Source of the DNA: Arabidopsis thaliana
Taxonomy: Eukaryota; Streptophyta; Magnoliopsida; Brassicales; Brassicaceae
Length of the DNA stretch: 64,000 nucleotides
Assembly (NCBI RefSeq): GCF_000001735.4
Contig: NC_003071.7
Coordinates: 8,487,151 to 8,551,150 of the forward strand
Direction of reading: 5' to 3'
Part shown: positions 50,890-61,362 of the stretch, in pieces
Position numbering within the stretch: the stretch's first letter is position 1
Layout: each line of letters opens with the position of its first letter
Position numbers and translations under genes: made by a program
The notes under the pieces: model-generated
Databases searched by the model: none
Told to the model about the DNA's origin: nothing
The model's input: the letters and a program-made list of their open reading frames with translations, nothing else

Positions 50890-51779
50890 ATTTTCTTGTA
50901 TGATGATGTGTCACTCATATGAAGAGAGTTGTCCAACTTTCATATATATGATTTGTGTGTAGTTTTTCATTGAATTTGAGATTTTCAAAGGGATTTCATT
51001 GCTTGTTGATGTTAGGTTGTTAGATTTTGGATTTTATTATTGTTCTTCATTTATAATTGTTGTCAACGCTTAATCGAGATTGATTACCTAGATCAGATTA
51101 TGATCTTATGTTTAATTCATCAAGGCACCAAAAATATTGTTGAATTGTTTGAAGGAAAATAGGTGAGCCAAACGTCCTTAGCCAACAAGAATTGAAGAGA
51201 AGACATTTTGTGAACAAATCAAACTTGAAAATTTAATGCTTACTTGAATTTTTAAAATCAAACGAGAGTTTAGTTTTTAGGGATTTGATTGCTTTAATGT
51301 TATGAGAGCGGGTTAATTTTATCTTAGTGATTGAATTCAGGAACAATACTTAGTCTCATTCCTCTAATTATGGCCGTGTTCGACTGAGACTCAGCGACAG
51401 ATCTAAATGACGTTGACGGCAGCCACCAACAAAGCAAAACAACGACAAACGATGATGACAACAGATGTTATCAATCTATTATATCTCTTATTAATACACT
51501 ACATGTGTTTACCTCTTTAACTAATAAAATTTATAGAACAAAACTTAAATTTAATTTTTATCTAAAATTAAAAACTGACCTTTTTGTGAAATTTAAAATT
51601 AAATGTTAAAATGATAAATATTATGAAATGGATAAAGTAATATAAATTTATGATATTAAAATGCACAATAATACCAAACAAATTTTACATTATCAGGTAC
51701 TATATTTATTTTATTTTAAAACATATCAATTTATAGGGTGCAATTTTTATAACCGGAAAAACAAATATATGTATAAATA

Positions 51780-52037
51780 TTAGTTTATTGACATCTTCGC
51801 ATTCTTAGCTGGATGTTCTAGACTTGGTGGATGTTTTTTGTGTCCTGGAGGGTAAAATGGAGGTGTAAAGCCTGGGAATTGATTCACTGATGTCTTCACA
51901 ATTCCGTTTGATGGAGGAGCATATGGGGTTGGGAAAATTGGATATCTAGCATGAGCAAGGCCAAATGCAAGAAGAAACAAGGTAACCACTATTTTTACCA
52001 CCATTTTTATATGAGAGTGCTGAACAATTAGTTTCAT
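51780..52037 (-). CDS. Small secreted proline-rich peptide precursor, copy 2
   Basis: This is an 85-residue frame, a paralogue of the gene at 42766-43023. The six differences are K6Q, Q9H, M16I, T24A, P73L and L76P. They all lie in the leader or the C-terminal tail; residues 25-72 are unchanged. The signal peptide from Met12 reads MVVKIVVTLFLLAFGLAHA. The mature Pro-rich part and the stop are kept, as is the upstream TATTTATATTG. The open frame has survived although the surrounding duplicated DNA has collected indels and an insertion, which supports a real gene. The function is unknown. Confidence 0.55.
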   Translation of the reverse strand: MKLIVQHSHIKMVVKIVVTLFLLAFGLAHARYPIFPTPYAPPSNGIVKTSVNQFPGFTPPFYPPGHKKHPPSLEHPAKNAKMSIN

Positions 52038-52818
52038 TTTTTGTGTTTGTGATTAAAAATGTTTACCTATCTTTCTTATTTATATTGTTGTGACATAAAT
52101 AAATTGAAGCAATATTATAATTTTTGTTGACAATAAATAAATGCTGGGCAAAAAGTATGGCAATATGATAAAAAAAACTTTTAACTGAAATTTTATGTTA
52201 TAAATCTTCTATTAATAAAGTAGATTTTTTTCTTAAAAAAAGTATTGAGAAGTTGACTTGTGATATTTCTCTTTTTGACACGTGTCTTTCTTCTTAAACT
52301 CAAAATACACCATTATGCATTTTCATTAAATTTCATTATATTGTTATATTAAATTTTTCAAATTTCAAAGATAACCTTTTATTTATTTTATTTATCATAT
52401 CTAAAATATATTCCAAAGACACAGTTTTTCTTTATTTTCTTTGTATCATATTAAAATTTATTCTAAAGATACATTCTTAATTTGTTTCTTTCCTATCATA
52501 AAAAAATAGAAAAGAGGCACAATTTTTATTTAGTTTTTATTTTTAATCTAAAGGCAGAAGTTTTATTTTATTATTATTATTTTATTATTTTTTAGAAAAG
52601 ATGGAAAAATTAACATTAAAGTAGATACATTTGTTTTTTATTTTATTTTTTGTCTTCTTCTAATAGATTAAAAAACTATATAGTAAAGTAAAGTTCCTCC
52701 AAAAACAAATTTTGAGAACCTGACATATGACATATCTCATTTTGGCATGTGTCCTTCTTCTTAAATTCAAATACATCATTATGTATTTTAATTAGATTTT
52801 ATTATATTATTAGAGTAA

Positions 52819-53334
52819 AAATAGATCTGAAAAAATATTTCAAAGAAAACTTTTTATTTGTTTTCTTTATCATATGTAAAATATATTCCAGAGCATATCT
52901 AAAACATAGACACATTTTTTATTTATTTATGTTCTATCATTTAAAACTATATAAAGATGCACATTTTTTTCGAGAGATATTTTGTTTTTGTTTTTTATTT
53001 ATCATTTAGATAAATTGAAAAGATAACATCCAATTAGACATTTTTTTATTTATTATTCTTTGGCTTCTTCTTACTGAATTAAAAAGAATAACTGACCTCT
53101 AACAAATTAATATATATGTATATATATATTGGGCGGCCACTTGACTTTCCCATTCTTATAAATAACATATATCAAAACATTAACTTTATCTTAATTACAT
53201 ATAAAATCATTTCTATCCATGTTTTAATATACTAATTCTCTGTGACCAATTGTCGATCAATACTGACTAAGATTAATAACACTAATTCTCTCACTATGAA
53301 TAATAACACCAATTCTCTGTGAAGATCTTCTTGT
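52819..53334. other. AT-rich repeat continuation and spacer
   Basis: This holds a degenerate continuation of the duplication's tandem repeats to about 53040, a TATATATGTATATATATAT tract at 53110-53129, then short repeats of CTAATTCTCT or CCAATTCTCTGTGA at 53231-53324. No gene is seen. Confidence 0.45.
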
Positions 53335-53830
53335 AGCTTGTTGAGAATCAAGCTATTGTGACCAATGTGGAACGGTTTCGATCGACGACATCTCTGTGAT
53401 ACAACTATATGCCAAGTTTGTAAGGGTGGAGAAGAAACAATACTTCATTTGCTTAGGGATTGTCCTATGACGTTGGGTATAATATATGACAGCGTTTAAT
53501 CCCGCCAAATAAGCTTGATTCTTTCTTGTCAAAGTCGCTACTTGAGTGGTTGTTTTGTAACTTAGGTGGAAGTGGTGAGTTACACATAAGTTAGTGGTCG
53601 ACTTTGCATGGAACGGCTACGTGGTGGGGGTTGAAATGGCGATGCAATAATGTGTTTGGTGCTCCAGGGAAATGTAGAGATAGAGTGCGGTTCATAAATG
53701 ACATTGCCGGGGTATTCACTAACGCATTCTTAGCCATGGATGACCGGTATAGGCAAGGGGAAAGAATTGAGCGAAATTATTATACCTTCATTCATCTGAT
53801 TAGCTTATCCACTGAATCTTTTCCTCAAAA
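53335..53830 (+). pseudogene. LINE (non-LTR) retrotransposon 3' ORF2 fragment
   Basis: In shifting frames it reads NQAIVTNVER, then RRHLCDTTICQVCKGGEETI with LHLLRDCPM (the zinc-binding segment after the reverse transcriptase). It then reads FLSKSLLEWLFCNLGG and ATWWGLKWRCNNVFG, with KCRDRVRFINDIA. This order is typical of Arabidopsis ATLINE ORF2 between reverse transcriptase and RNase H. Several frameshifts and stops mark it as dead. Confidence 0.85.
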
Positions 53831-54255
53831 GAATGATTCTACATCATATACTATCAAATTCTAGTTAATGATTAATTAGGCACTCGGCACTCGTCATAGT
53901 TATATGTTCATGTAGCTTTTTCTTGCCTTATAACGATTGTCAAACGGCGAGCAGTAACCATCACACACGAAGTTTGGTCTCTTGTTTTGAATAATGATTT
54001 ATCAACAACTGAAACAGTAAATAACCAACCATGGATAGTACTATAGTAGATACTGACTAAGATCCACGTCACGTTTTACTTTGCCATACCACGTCGTGTA
54101 CTTTAATTATATGACTGCCATCGTATGTACTTGATAATTTACTATATATATTCAGGCAAAACAAAGTACTACTTATCTCAGAAGTTAGTACAAACTGCTT
54201 TCTCATTTTTACTTTTTCATATGTTTTGTCTACTATTCTCCGTATACATATTTGA

Positions 54256-54296
54256 GATTTACAATATGGGCCTTTTCGCGATTTACAATATGGGCC
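54256..54296. repeat. Tandem doublet GATTTACAATATGGGCC
   Basis: Two exact 17-bp copies lie at 54256-54272 and 54280-54296 with a 24-bp period, each bearing a GGGCC (site II-like) core. Confidence 0.8.
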
Positions 54297-54918
54297 TACA
54301 ACAAGGAAATAAGCCCACTTATTTAGTGGATTTAAGAAAAATTGCAATGATTTACTACAAAATCCGTCCATCATAACTACACAAAAGTAATGTAAAACAA
54401 TCAAATGATAATGTATCGACACATTACCTAGAAAATGAAATCCACAACACAAATTATATGCCAAGCACATGATTCGAAGTATTGGATCTTCAAACTAAAA
54501 CGTTAGATGAATTTGATATGACTGTTTAAGGTGAAAGGACGAATGCGAAAAAGTAAAAACAAATGAAACTAAACCAGGATAGCAGGAGTTTTCGGACATT
54601 AAAAAGAAAAACTTTGTTGGAAAAAGGGGCTCTTATTATTTTTATTTTTTTTTGACAATAGGGGCTCTTATTTAGTTATTAGATTTTGTACCGGAGTTCA
54701 AGTTTAAGTGTTTCTTTAGTTGACAGATCTAAATCGTTAAGCTTGGCGATTTTCTAACGAGGCCTAATATGATTACAGGCTTACAAATGTCGGCCCAATT
54801 TCACGAAACTACCAAAACAATTCTGAGGTATTTCGAAAATATCATTAAATTTGTATTTTTTTGGTCAAAATCATAAACTTTTGTGTGTTTTTTTGCAAAA
54901 TAAAATTATTTCTTCCAA

Positions 54919-54974
<56 letters not shown>
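54919..54974. repeat. Compound microsatellite (AC)n(AT)n
   Basis: About six AC units run directly into about twenty AT units. It is likely length-polymorphic. Confidence 0.95.
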
Positions 54975-54977
<3 letters not shown>

Positions 54978-56130
54978 TAAAAAAATAGTATATACATTAT
55001 TTTTTACTCAAAAAATTGAGCCGACTCCGAGTGCAATTAAACTAATAAAACAAACGTGAATTACTAATCAAATTTATCAACATCACTCTTGAGTATATGT
55101 AACTGCATATTGTAATACAGTGAAAGACTACGAACTTTGACAACAACGTTTCATACGAATGCGACATCCAACGGCTGCCATGGCCTCTCAATTTACCAAT
55201 TATGTTTGTTGTCTATTTGTGTATTTATTGTAATAGACAAACAAAGTTATCTAGTCCAGTCCAAAAGCTATTATTTTTGTTTGAAATGTAACTTTTTCTA
55301 TTATTCTACATTATTGGTGATAGTTTTCATAACCTAAGTCCTTCATAAAATCTTTGCAAAATCCCAAGAAATGGTGACAGGATGCAGATTTTATGCCAAA
55401 ATAAAGAACCAACTGATATATCAAATCATTTTCAGGCAATATGAATTACCAATGACTCCATAGAAGAGGAACTATTTTGTCTTTATCACAATAATGCCTT
55501 TGTATTTTACTGGTTAGCATAGATATAATTGATCTTGACATTTAAAGGTTATACTTCACGTATACTTTAAGTTTATGCCAGCGTATACTACTAATATAAA
55601 GATATTAGAAATTTTAAATGAAAATTTTAGAGATAATACTGATATGTGTTATATCCAGTCGAGTCTACTCGAAAACAAAATATCACATCCATGTGAAATA
55701 TTGTAACAGACGATTTAGCTACCACCAAGCATTAGTAAAAAATTATTTTCATAATAGATAGAATGGTGATTTTGTAGGAAAAAGTCTACTTTGTAATATT
55801 TTGATGTGTTCATACCGGAGTTCACCAAATCAGTAGATATGATTTATTAAAAAAAAAAATATGTGTCATATACTAAAGAAAAGATCAAATAGTGAAAAAA
55901 TAATGAATTGATGAGCACATAAAGAGATGCATTTTTAACAATACATGTTGATTCTCTAACAAGTGACGATTCAGAAAATTACATAAAAACAAAATAAAAT
56001 CAAATTAGACAATTTAATTAGAATAAAATATAAATTTCTGTCTTAAGTTATTTTTTTTTGGTGGAATTTCTGTCTAAGTTATTATACACTTAAAAACTCA
56101 ATTATATAATACATTCTCTCCAACCTATTT

Positions 56131-56217
56131 TATATGTTACTCTAAAATAGAAAAATGGTAGAATTATGTTATATATAAAGTATTTTTTATACTATATTTA
56201 TTTTAGAGTAACATATA
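56131..56217. repeat. Perfect 19-bp inverted repeat (MITE-like hairpin)
   Basis: TATATGTTACTCTAAAATA at 56131-56149 is exactly inverted at 56199-56217, with a 49-bp loop. ATTTTAGAGTAA-type ends recall short MITEs common in Brassicaceae. No flanking duplication was confirmed. Confidence 0.6.
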
Positions 56218-56812
56218 TAGGGGCAGTTAAAGACATGTGCTAAAGATATTTTATGCATTTGGTCCACTATCTTTTTAATAACTAAATTTATTAAAATTTA
56301 GGTCTAAATTTATTTATTTTCAAAAAAACATAGGAAATAAAACCCATATATTTTTCTCAGTTCAGGATCTATTATATTTTTGACTCGGCCCTAACATAGA
56401 AAATGATATATTAGAAAAAATCATGCTCTGTTATAGAATTAGTCTATTTTTAAAAAAAGATTTACATTAGAAATGGTCTAAACATATTACATATCATCCA
56501 TTTTTGATAACTTGATGTATAATGAATGTGTTAACTGAATGTTAGCTATATATATTGTTTCCATAAATTAAATCACTTTATATGATCGAAGCATTCACCA
56601 AATAAAGTAAAAAAATATATATTAAAATCAAGTAAAGTAAAATTTTCTATCTAGAAATCAGCTAGCCTTTCAATAGTCAACCTGTAATTAAGGACCTTTA
56701 AAACTCCGACTAAGCCGGGTCAACCCGCAAAGTCGCAAAAAAAATCGTATCGGATAACAAAATCAAAAGAAGTGGTCTCATCGTTGAACCAAACCACTCA
56801 GTTCGATTGTGC

Positions 56813-57092
56813 CACGTGTTTGAATCGTATCGAATGTTCCTACTATGACTCATAGATATAGACAATAACACGTCATCAGTCAAAGACCAAAAGCCTTGTA
56901 CCACGTGTACTTTTCGTACTACATATTAGCCCCACTGATTCTCTTTTCTGTTCTCAATTTTATTAAGATATTTTTAGTAATCTTTGTCGGGATTCTATTT
57001 TAGCTAAAAGGAAAAAGTGACACGTGGTAGGAGGTTAAGACACGTGGTGTAAGCGAAGACAAATGTCACGTGACTTTGTGACAGATCACGTG
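56813..57092. promoter_or_regulatory. Cluster of six G-boxes (CACGTG)
   Basis: CACGTG occurs at 56813-56818, 56902-56907, 57021-57026, 57041-57046, 57067-57072 and 57087-57092. Several have ACGTGG or ACGTGT contexts as in ABA-response elements (ACACGTGG type). G-boxes bind bZIP and bHLH factors (ABF, HY5, PIF). No recognised gene lies within several kilobases on either side, so the target is unknown. Confidence 0.7.
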
Positions 57093-58164
57093 ATTAGGTT
57101 GCTCTCTTTGGACTTGTTCGTTTTAGCTCCTTTATTGAAAACCGGCTACTATACTGCAAACTTTCTCACTATACACAATAATGTCTGACGATTGATGCAT
57201 ATATATGCTTCTAACAAAGCATTTTAATTTGGATTACATGAATTTTACAATATTAGATTACATGTTATAATACGTACATATATTTTTACAAATTTTAAGA
57301 GTTTGTCTTTGTTTCACATTCACAGTAATCTGTTTTATATATTTAACTACATTATTCGATTAACACATTACACATGTATTCACGGTTTTCATGGTGTGAA
57401 ATTACAATATCTTTATTTAGAATAAAATCTAATCAAAGATTTCATAAGAAAAAGAAAATAATAATTAAGGGATTAATTGTTTATGGGCTCACGTAGTAGT
57501 CATGATGGTGAGTATAAATCGTACAAGATATTAAATTTTTCATTTAATGGTCGGTCATGCATGGGGCATGATCCTTCATGTTCACTGTTTCCTTTGGAGG
57601 TGGCATTCTTATCATGTGTTTTGCCGACACGTATTATATCTATACGTACATATACATCCGTATATACATGAACTTATTCGTATGTTAGCTACAGAAATTC
57701 CATTGGAAGTTTGGAACTTGCATGTGTAATGTGTTGCATGTACGTCAGTACGTATCGTATACACAAATGCAGTAATTAACTAAGAATGTTAACAAATGTC
57801 GTCGTAGCACAAACATGTCTTTGGACAAGCAAAGATCTTTAGGAACTTATGCTTATTTTCTGAAAATCCTCCATCAACTACCGGTAGCTAGCTAGAAGCT
57901 TAAAATTTATTACTGTACGTACAAATTAAAACGAATTAATAAGTGATGTTTTAGAGCAAAGAGAAGAATGATCTATCAGTTTACAAGATTTACTTTCGTG
58001 TCAATTGTGATTTCGATTTGAATAAGAATTTCTATGAGGTGGGGGAGTTTCCTCCCGACAAAGAAATATAAGAACTTCTTCTCGCTACGTTGAAAATTCA
58101 ATGTCTAAAGTTTTTCTAAATTCAGATCATGCTATGATTTGATAGTACTATGTTTCAAGCTATT
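57093..58164. other. AT-rich spacer right of the G-box cluster
   Basis: No gene is recognised. Short frames near 57477-57729 lack family resemblance. If the G-box cluster drives a transcript, a non-coding RNA could start here. Confidence 0.35.
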
Positions 58165-60095
58165 TTGTAATAATTCCACATTTCTTTCTTACGTTTCTAA
58201 CGTTTATTACAAGTATTTCTTCAATTTCTAATTCAAAATATTTTTTTTGAAACAAATATATGGGTAAGTCAACTTTTTTTTGTTTTCATCATCTGTGACG
58301 TTGTCGTTTTTAGAGGATCAAAATGGTCAATAAATAAAACAAAGTAACTGAAAATTGCATTAAGAAACCGAAGAAATAAAAACATAAATCACTTTAAAAG
58401 GCTGATATGATGTTTCTAATGTGTTCATCATGGTTTGTCCAATGAAACATCACAACTTAGTCGAAGAGGGAACCGATTCTCTCTCGAGTGTAGCTTTTTC
58501 ATATGTAGTATATTATATTTATTTGACTCTCTAATTTTTATGATCTCTATCATACATAATTGAAAGGTAAATAATACGATTTTTCTTTTTGTGTGGAGTA
58601 GTCATCAAACGATTCATGTATAGCATGAACAAGTTCGTCTACGATTTTGAGATTTGTCTTGTGTTGTACGATTTGAATGTCACTATAAACTCAAGGATCC
58701 AAAATGTTTTTTAGATCCGATGAATTTGGAGATTGACACATCAAACAAATATCAGAACTATTTTTATAACAATTTTTAAAGTTTTTATCACTATATACAA
58801 CGTTGAATAAAGATAGTTTTTCTCCGATCTTCACTTAGCCATCTTTTTTAAATAATCGGAATATTTTTTGTAATTAGATAATGCTTTATATCTTCTCTTT
58901 TCATAGAGGTCGATGTTTTTAAATCTAAATCCTGCATCTCTATGCTTGCTTTGTCATTTAGCTTGTTCCATAGTAACAAATGGAAACTCTTCTATCTTTT
59001 TAGAAAATATTTCATTTCATTCTTCGTCAAAGTAAAAGTAGTATTTTATATATTCTTCTCCACTGAAGATGAGCCGCATCGTATATGCCAAAATACTTCC
59101 CAATATAGTTCTTACTTTGATAAAGAAGAAAATAAAATATTTTGACGGAGAAAAAAATGAAATATTTTGACGGAGAAAAAAATAGAATATTTTAGGAAAA
59201 AATAGGAGTGTGTCCATTTGTTATTATGGAACAAACTAAAAAACAAAACAAGTATAAAGATGCATGAACTTTACAGTTAAAAAATAGATGTCCGTGAGAA
59301 GAGTAGGTATAAAAACATGTCTAGTTGCAAAAGCCATTTCGATTATTCAAGAAGGATGACCAAGCAAAGATCGAAAAAAACTATCTTTATTCAACAAGAC
59401 AATGTGAAAATACATATCGTATATAGTGATAAAGATTTCCGGGAAGCTGCTATAAAAAATGGTTTTGATATTCGTTTGTTGTGTCAATCTCCTAATTCGC
59501 CAAATCTAAACTTTTTGGATCTTAGATTTTATTATGCCATTAAAACGTTAAAACACAAGATAAAGTCCCAAAACCATAGACGAACTTGTTCATGCCGTAA
59601 AATAAACCGTTTGATGACTACCCCACAAAAATGGTAATCGCAATTTTTTGACCTTTCAATCATATATTCATAAATGATAGAGATCATAAAACTTACAGTG
59701 TCAAATAAATAGAAAATACCACATATGAAAAAGCTACACTCGTAAGAAAAAAAAAAAAAAAAAAAAAAAAGCTACACTCGAGGGAGAGAATCGGCTTCCT
59801 CTTCAACTAAGTAACGATGTTTTGTTAGTACAAAGCGTGATGAACCCATTAGCAACATCAGATTAGCATTTTAAAGTAATTTATGTTTTTATTTCTTCAG
59901 TTTTCTTAATGCAATTTTCAGTTACTTTGTTATATGCATTGATCATTTTGATGCTCTAAAAACGACAACATCACAGATGATCAAACAACAATAATTGACT
60001 TACTCATACGTTGGTTTCAAAACAAAAATGTTGAGTTAGAATCAAATAAATACTTGTAATAAACGTAAGAAAGAAATGTGAAATTAATATACAAT
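58165..60095. mobile_element. Imperfect palindrome of mariner-like transposase relics
   Basis: Two arms, about 58165-59040 and 59100-60095, are reverse complements with small indels. The plus strand of the right arm reads a degenerate plant mariner transposase C-terminal part: IQQDNVKIHIVYSDKDF, then FDIRLLCQSPNSPNLNFLDL. The left arm encodes the matching part on the minus strand with a deletion of the QDNVKIH region. The centre reads EDEPHRICQN, also mariner-like. CGAGTGTAGCTTTTTCATAT and its inverse lie at 58489-58508 and 59724-59743. A poly-A run (59747-59770) with a duplicated GCTACACTCG flanks it in the right arm. No arm is coding-competent. Confidence 0.8.
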
Positions 60096-60425
60096 GTTCT
60101 TCGGTTTGAATAAACTCTAGACATAAGAACATGATTTTCTTATGGATTTATGGTTGAATCCAAAGCAGGTGTCATCTGTTGGATTGTGGTGCATAATCGA
60201 TTGGCTATTCATGATAATGATACACTGTCAATGAAATTTCTTAGCTTTGGATGTTTGCTTGCTTGCTTGATATGCAACCATTCTACGTACTTTGATGTTG
60301 GCTATTGCTCCGATATTCAATCCATCTAGACTTTGAAAACGTGTTCAATTGACAAAAATAAGTCGATGTCTTATTCCTTTGTGTAAAGCTTATCTATCAT
60401 CTCCTCTTCCAAACAACTCTTTACA

Positions 60426-60461
<36 letters not shown>

Positions 60462-60766
60462 GTAAACATGTAAAGCTCTTTACAAATATTTGGAAGAAGA
60501 GAAATGCAAAACTACACACATGAACTTCCCCATGACTCCATCGGCCTCCTCAATTAGAAGCGACATCAAGCTCCTTAAAGTAAACTAAAGCTCGCATGCA
60601 TGCCTTAATCAATTAATCCTGTCATTTGAGGAGTATTCTACTAATTGTACATATATGCTTATTTTTTGGTTCAGTCAACATTTTCCACGATCATTTGGCT
60701 AACGGAATTTAAATTCCCTTTTAAAGGTTTCCTCATTTTGTTATGAATCCTCTAACCTTTTATGGA
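60096..60766. other. Spacer with (AT)n
   Basis: An AT microsatellite lies at 60430-60459, followed by a partly repeated TCTTTACAAATAT. No gene is seen. Confidence 0.45.
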
Positions 60767-61354
60767 GGTGTGGGCAAAAAAACCAAACCCTATCAAACCG
60801 AAATAAATAGTTTGGTTTGGTTATAGTTTTATATAAAAACCCATTTAGTTGTAATTTTTATTAAGGTTTTGGTTTGGTTAAAAATGGTTTTTTTTTTGTT
60901 TTTTTAATTAAAATTAAAAATAATTATTTATAAATATATTGTCTATTTTATAATGTGATTAATAATAGTATCATTAAAAAGATTCTTTATTAGGCTTAGA
61001 ATAATTGACCTGTTTAGTTATTTAGAAACCAAAAAAATATTATTAAAAGATATCTATTATATTTAACTTATTGGTTGATATAGTATTTTTATTTTCAGTT
61101 TATTTTTATTTATGCATCATCAAACTTATTTTTTGTTGTAAAAATATGGAATAACTAAAAAAATGGGGACCCAACCGAAACCAAACCGAGATACATATAG
61201 TTTTTATATGATTTTAATATTTATAAATCGTAAAAACGTATAAACTGAACCGTAATCAAACCGAATTACATACTGTTTTTATATCGTTTTGAAAAACTAT
61301 AAAACCAGAAAAATCGGATTGAAATCAAACAAAAAAATCTCATGTCCACCCTTA
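60767..61354. mobile_element. Non-autonomous hAT element with 8-bp target duplication
   Basis: This 588-bp segment lies between perfect direct copies of CTTTTATG at 60759-60766 and 61355-61362. The left end is GAGGTGTGGGCAAAAAAACC, and the reverse complement of the right end is TAAGGGTGGACATGAG. The subterminal AACCAAACC / GGTTTGGTT and AACCGAA repeats are typical of hAT elements with a GGGTGGGCA-type terminus. No transposase is encoded. Confidence 0.8.
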
Positions 61355-61362
61355 CTTTTATG

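Larger units (their letters stand above)
50505..52818. repeat. Direct segmental duplication flanking MIOX2, right copy
   Basis: This copy is parallel to 41805-43785. It differs by an insertion of about 350 bp (50537-50889), small indels and a longer 3' tandem-repeat part. After TTTTATTATATTATTA (about 52810) it continues with a third degenerate unit (about 52830-53040: CTTTATCATATGTAAAATAT, then ACTATATAAAGATGCACA). At 50477-50505 TCATTGATTATTGAAAGGTA is the reverse complement of 41780-41799 in the left copy's flank, which points to a local inversion at the edge. Confidence 0.8.
53831..56130. other. Gene-free AT-rich stretch
   Basis: No gene is recognised. It contains the GATTTACAATATGGGCC doublet and an (AC)n(AT)n microsatellite, listed separately. 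GGGGCTCTTATT is doubled at about 54627 and 54661. Confidence 0.45.

Noticed and set aside
56710-56904. 64-codon minus-strand ORF under the G-box cluster
   Set aside because: It has a non-ATG start, no domain, and ends in overlap with AT-rich repeats; not supported as a gene.
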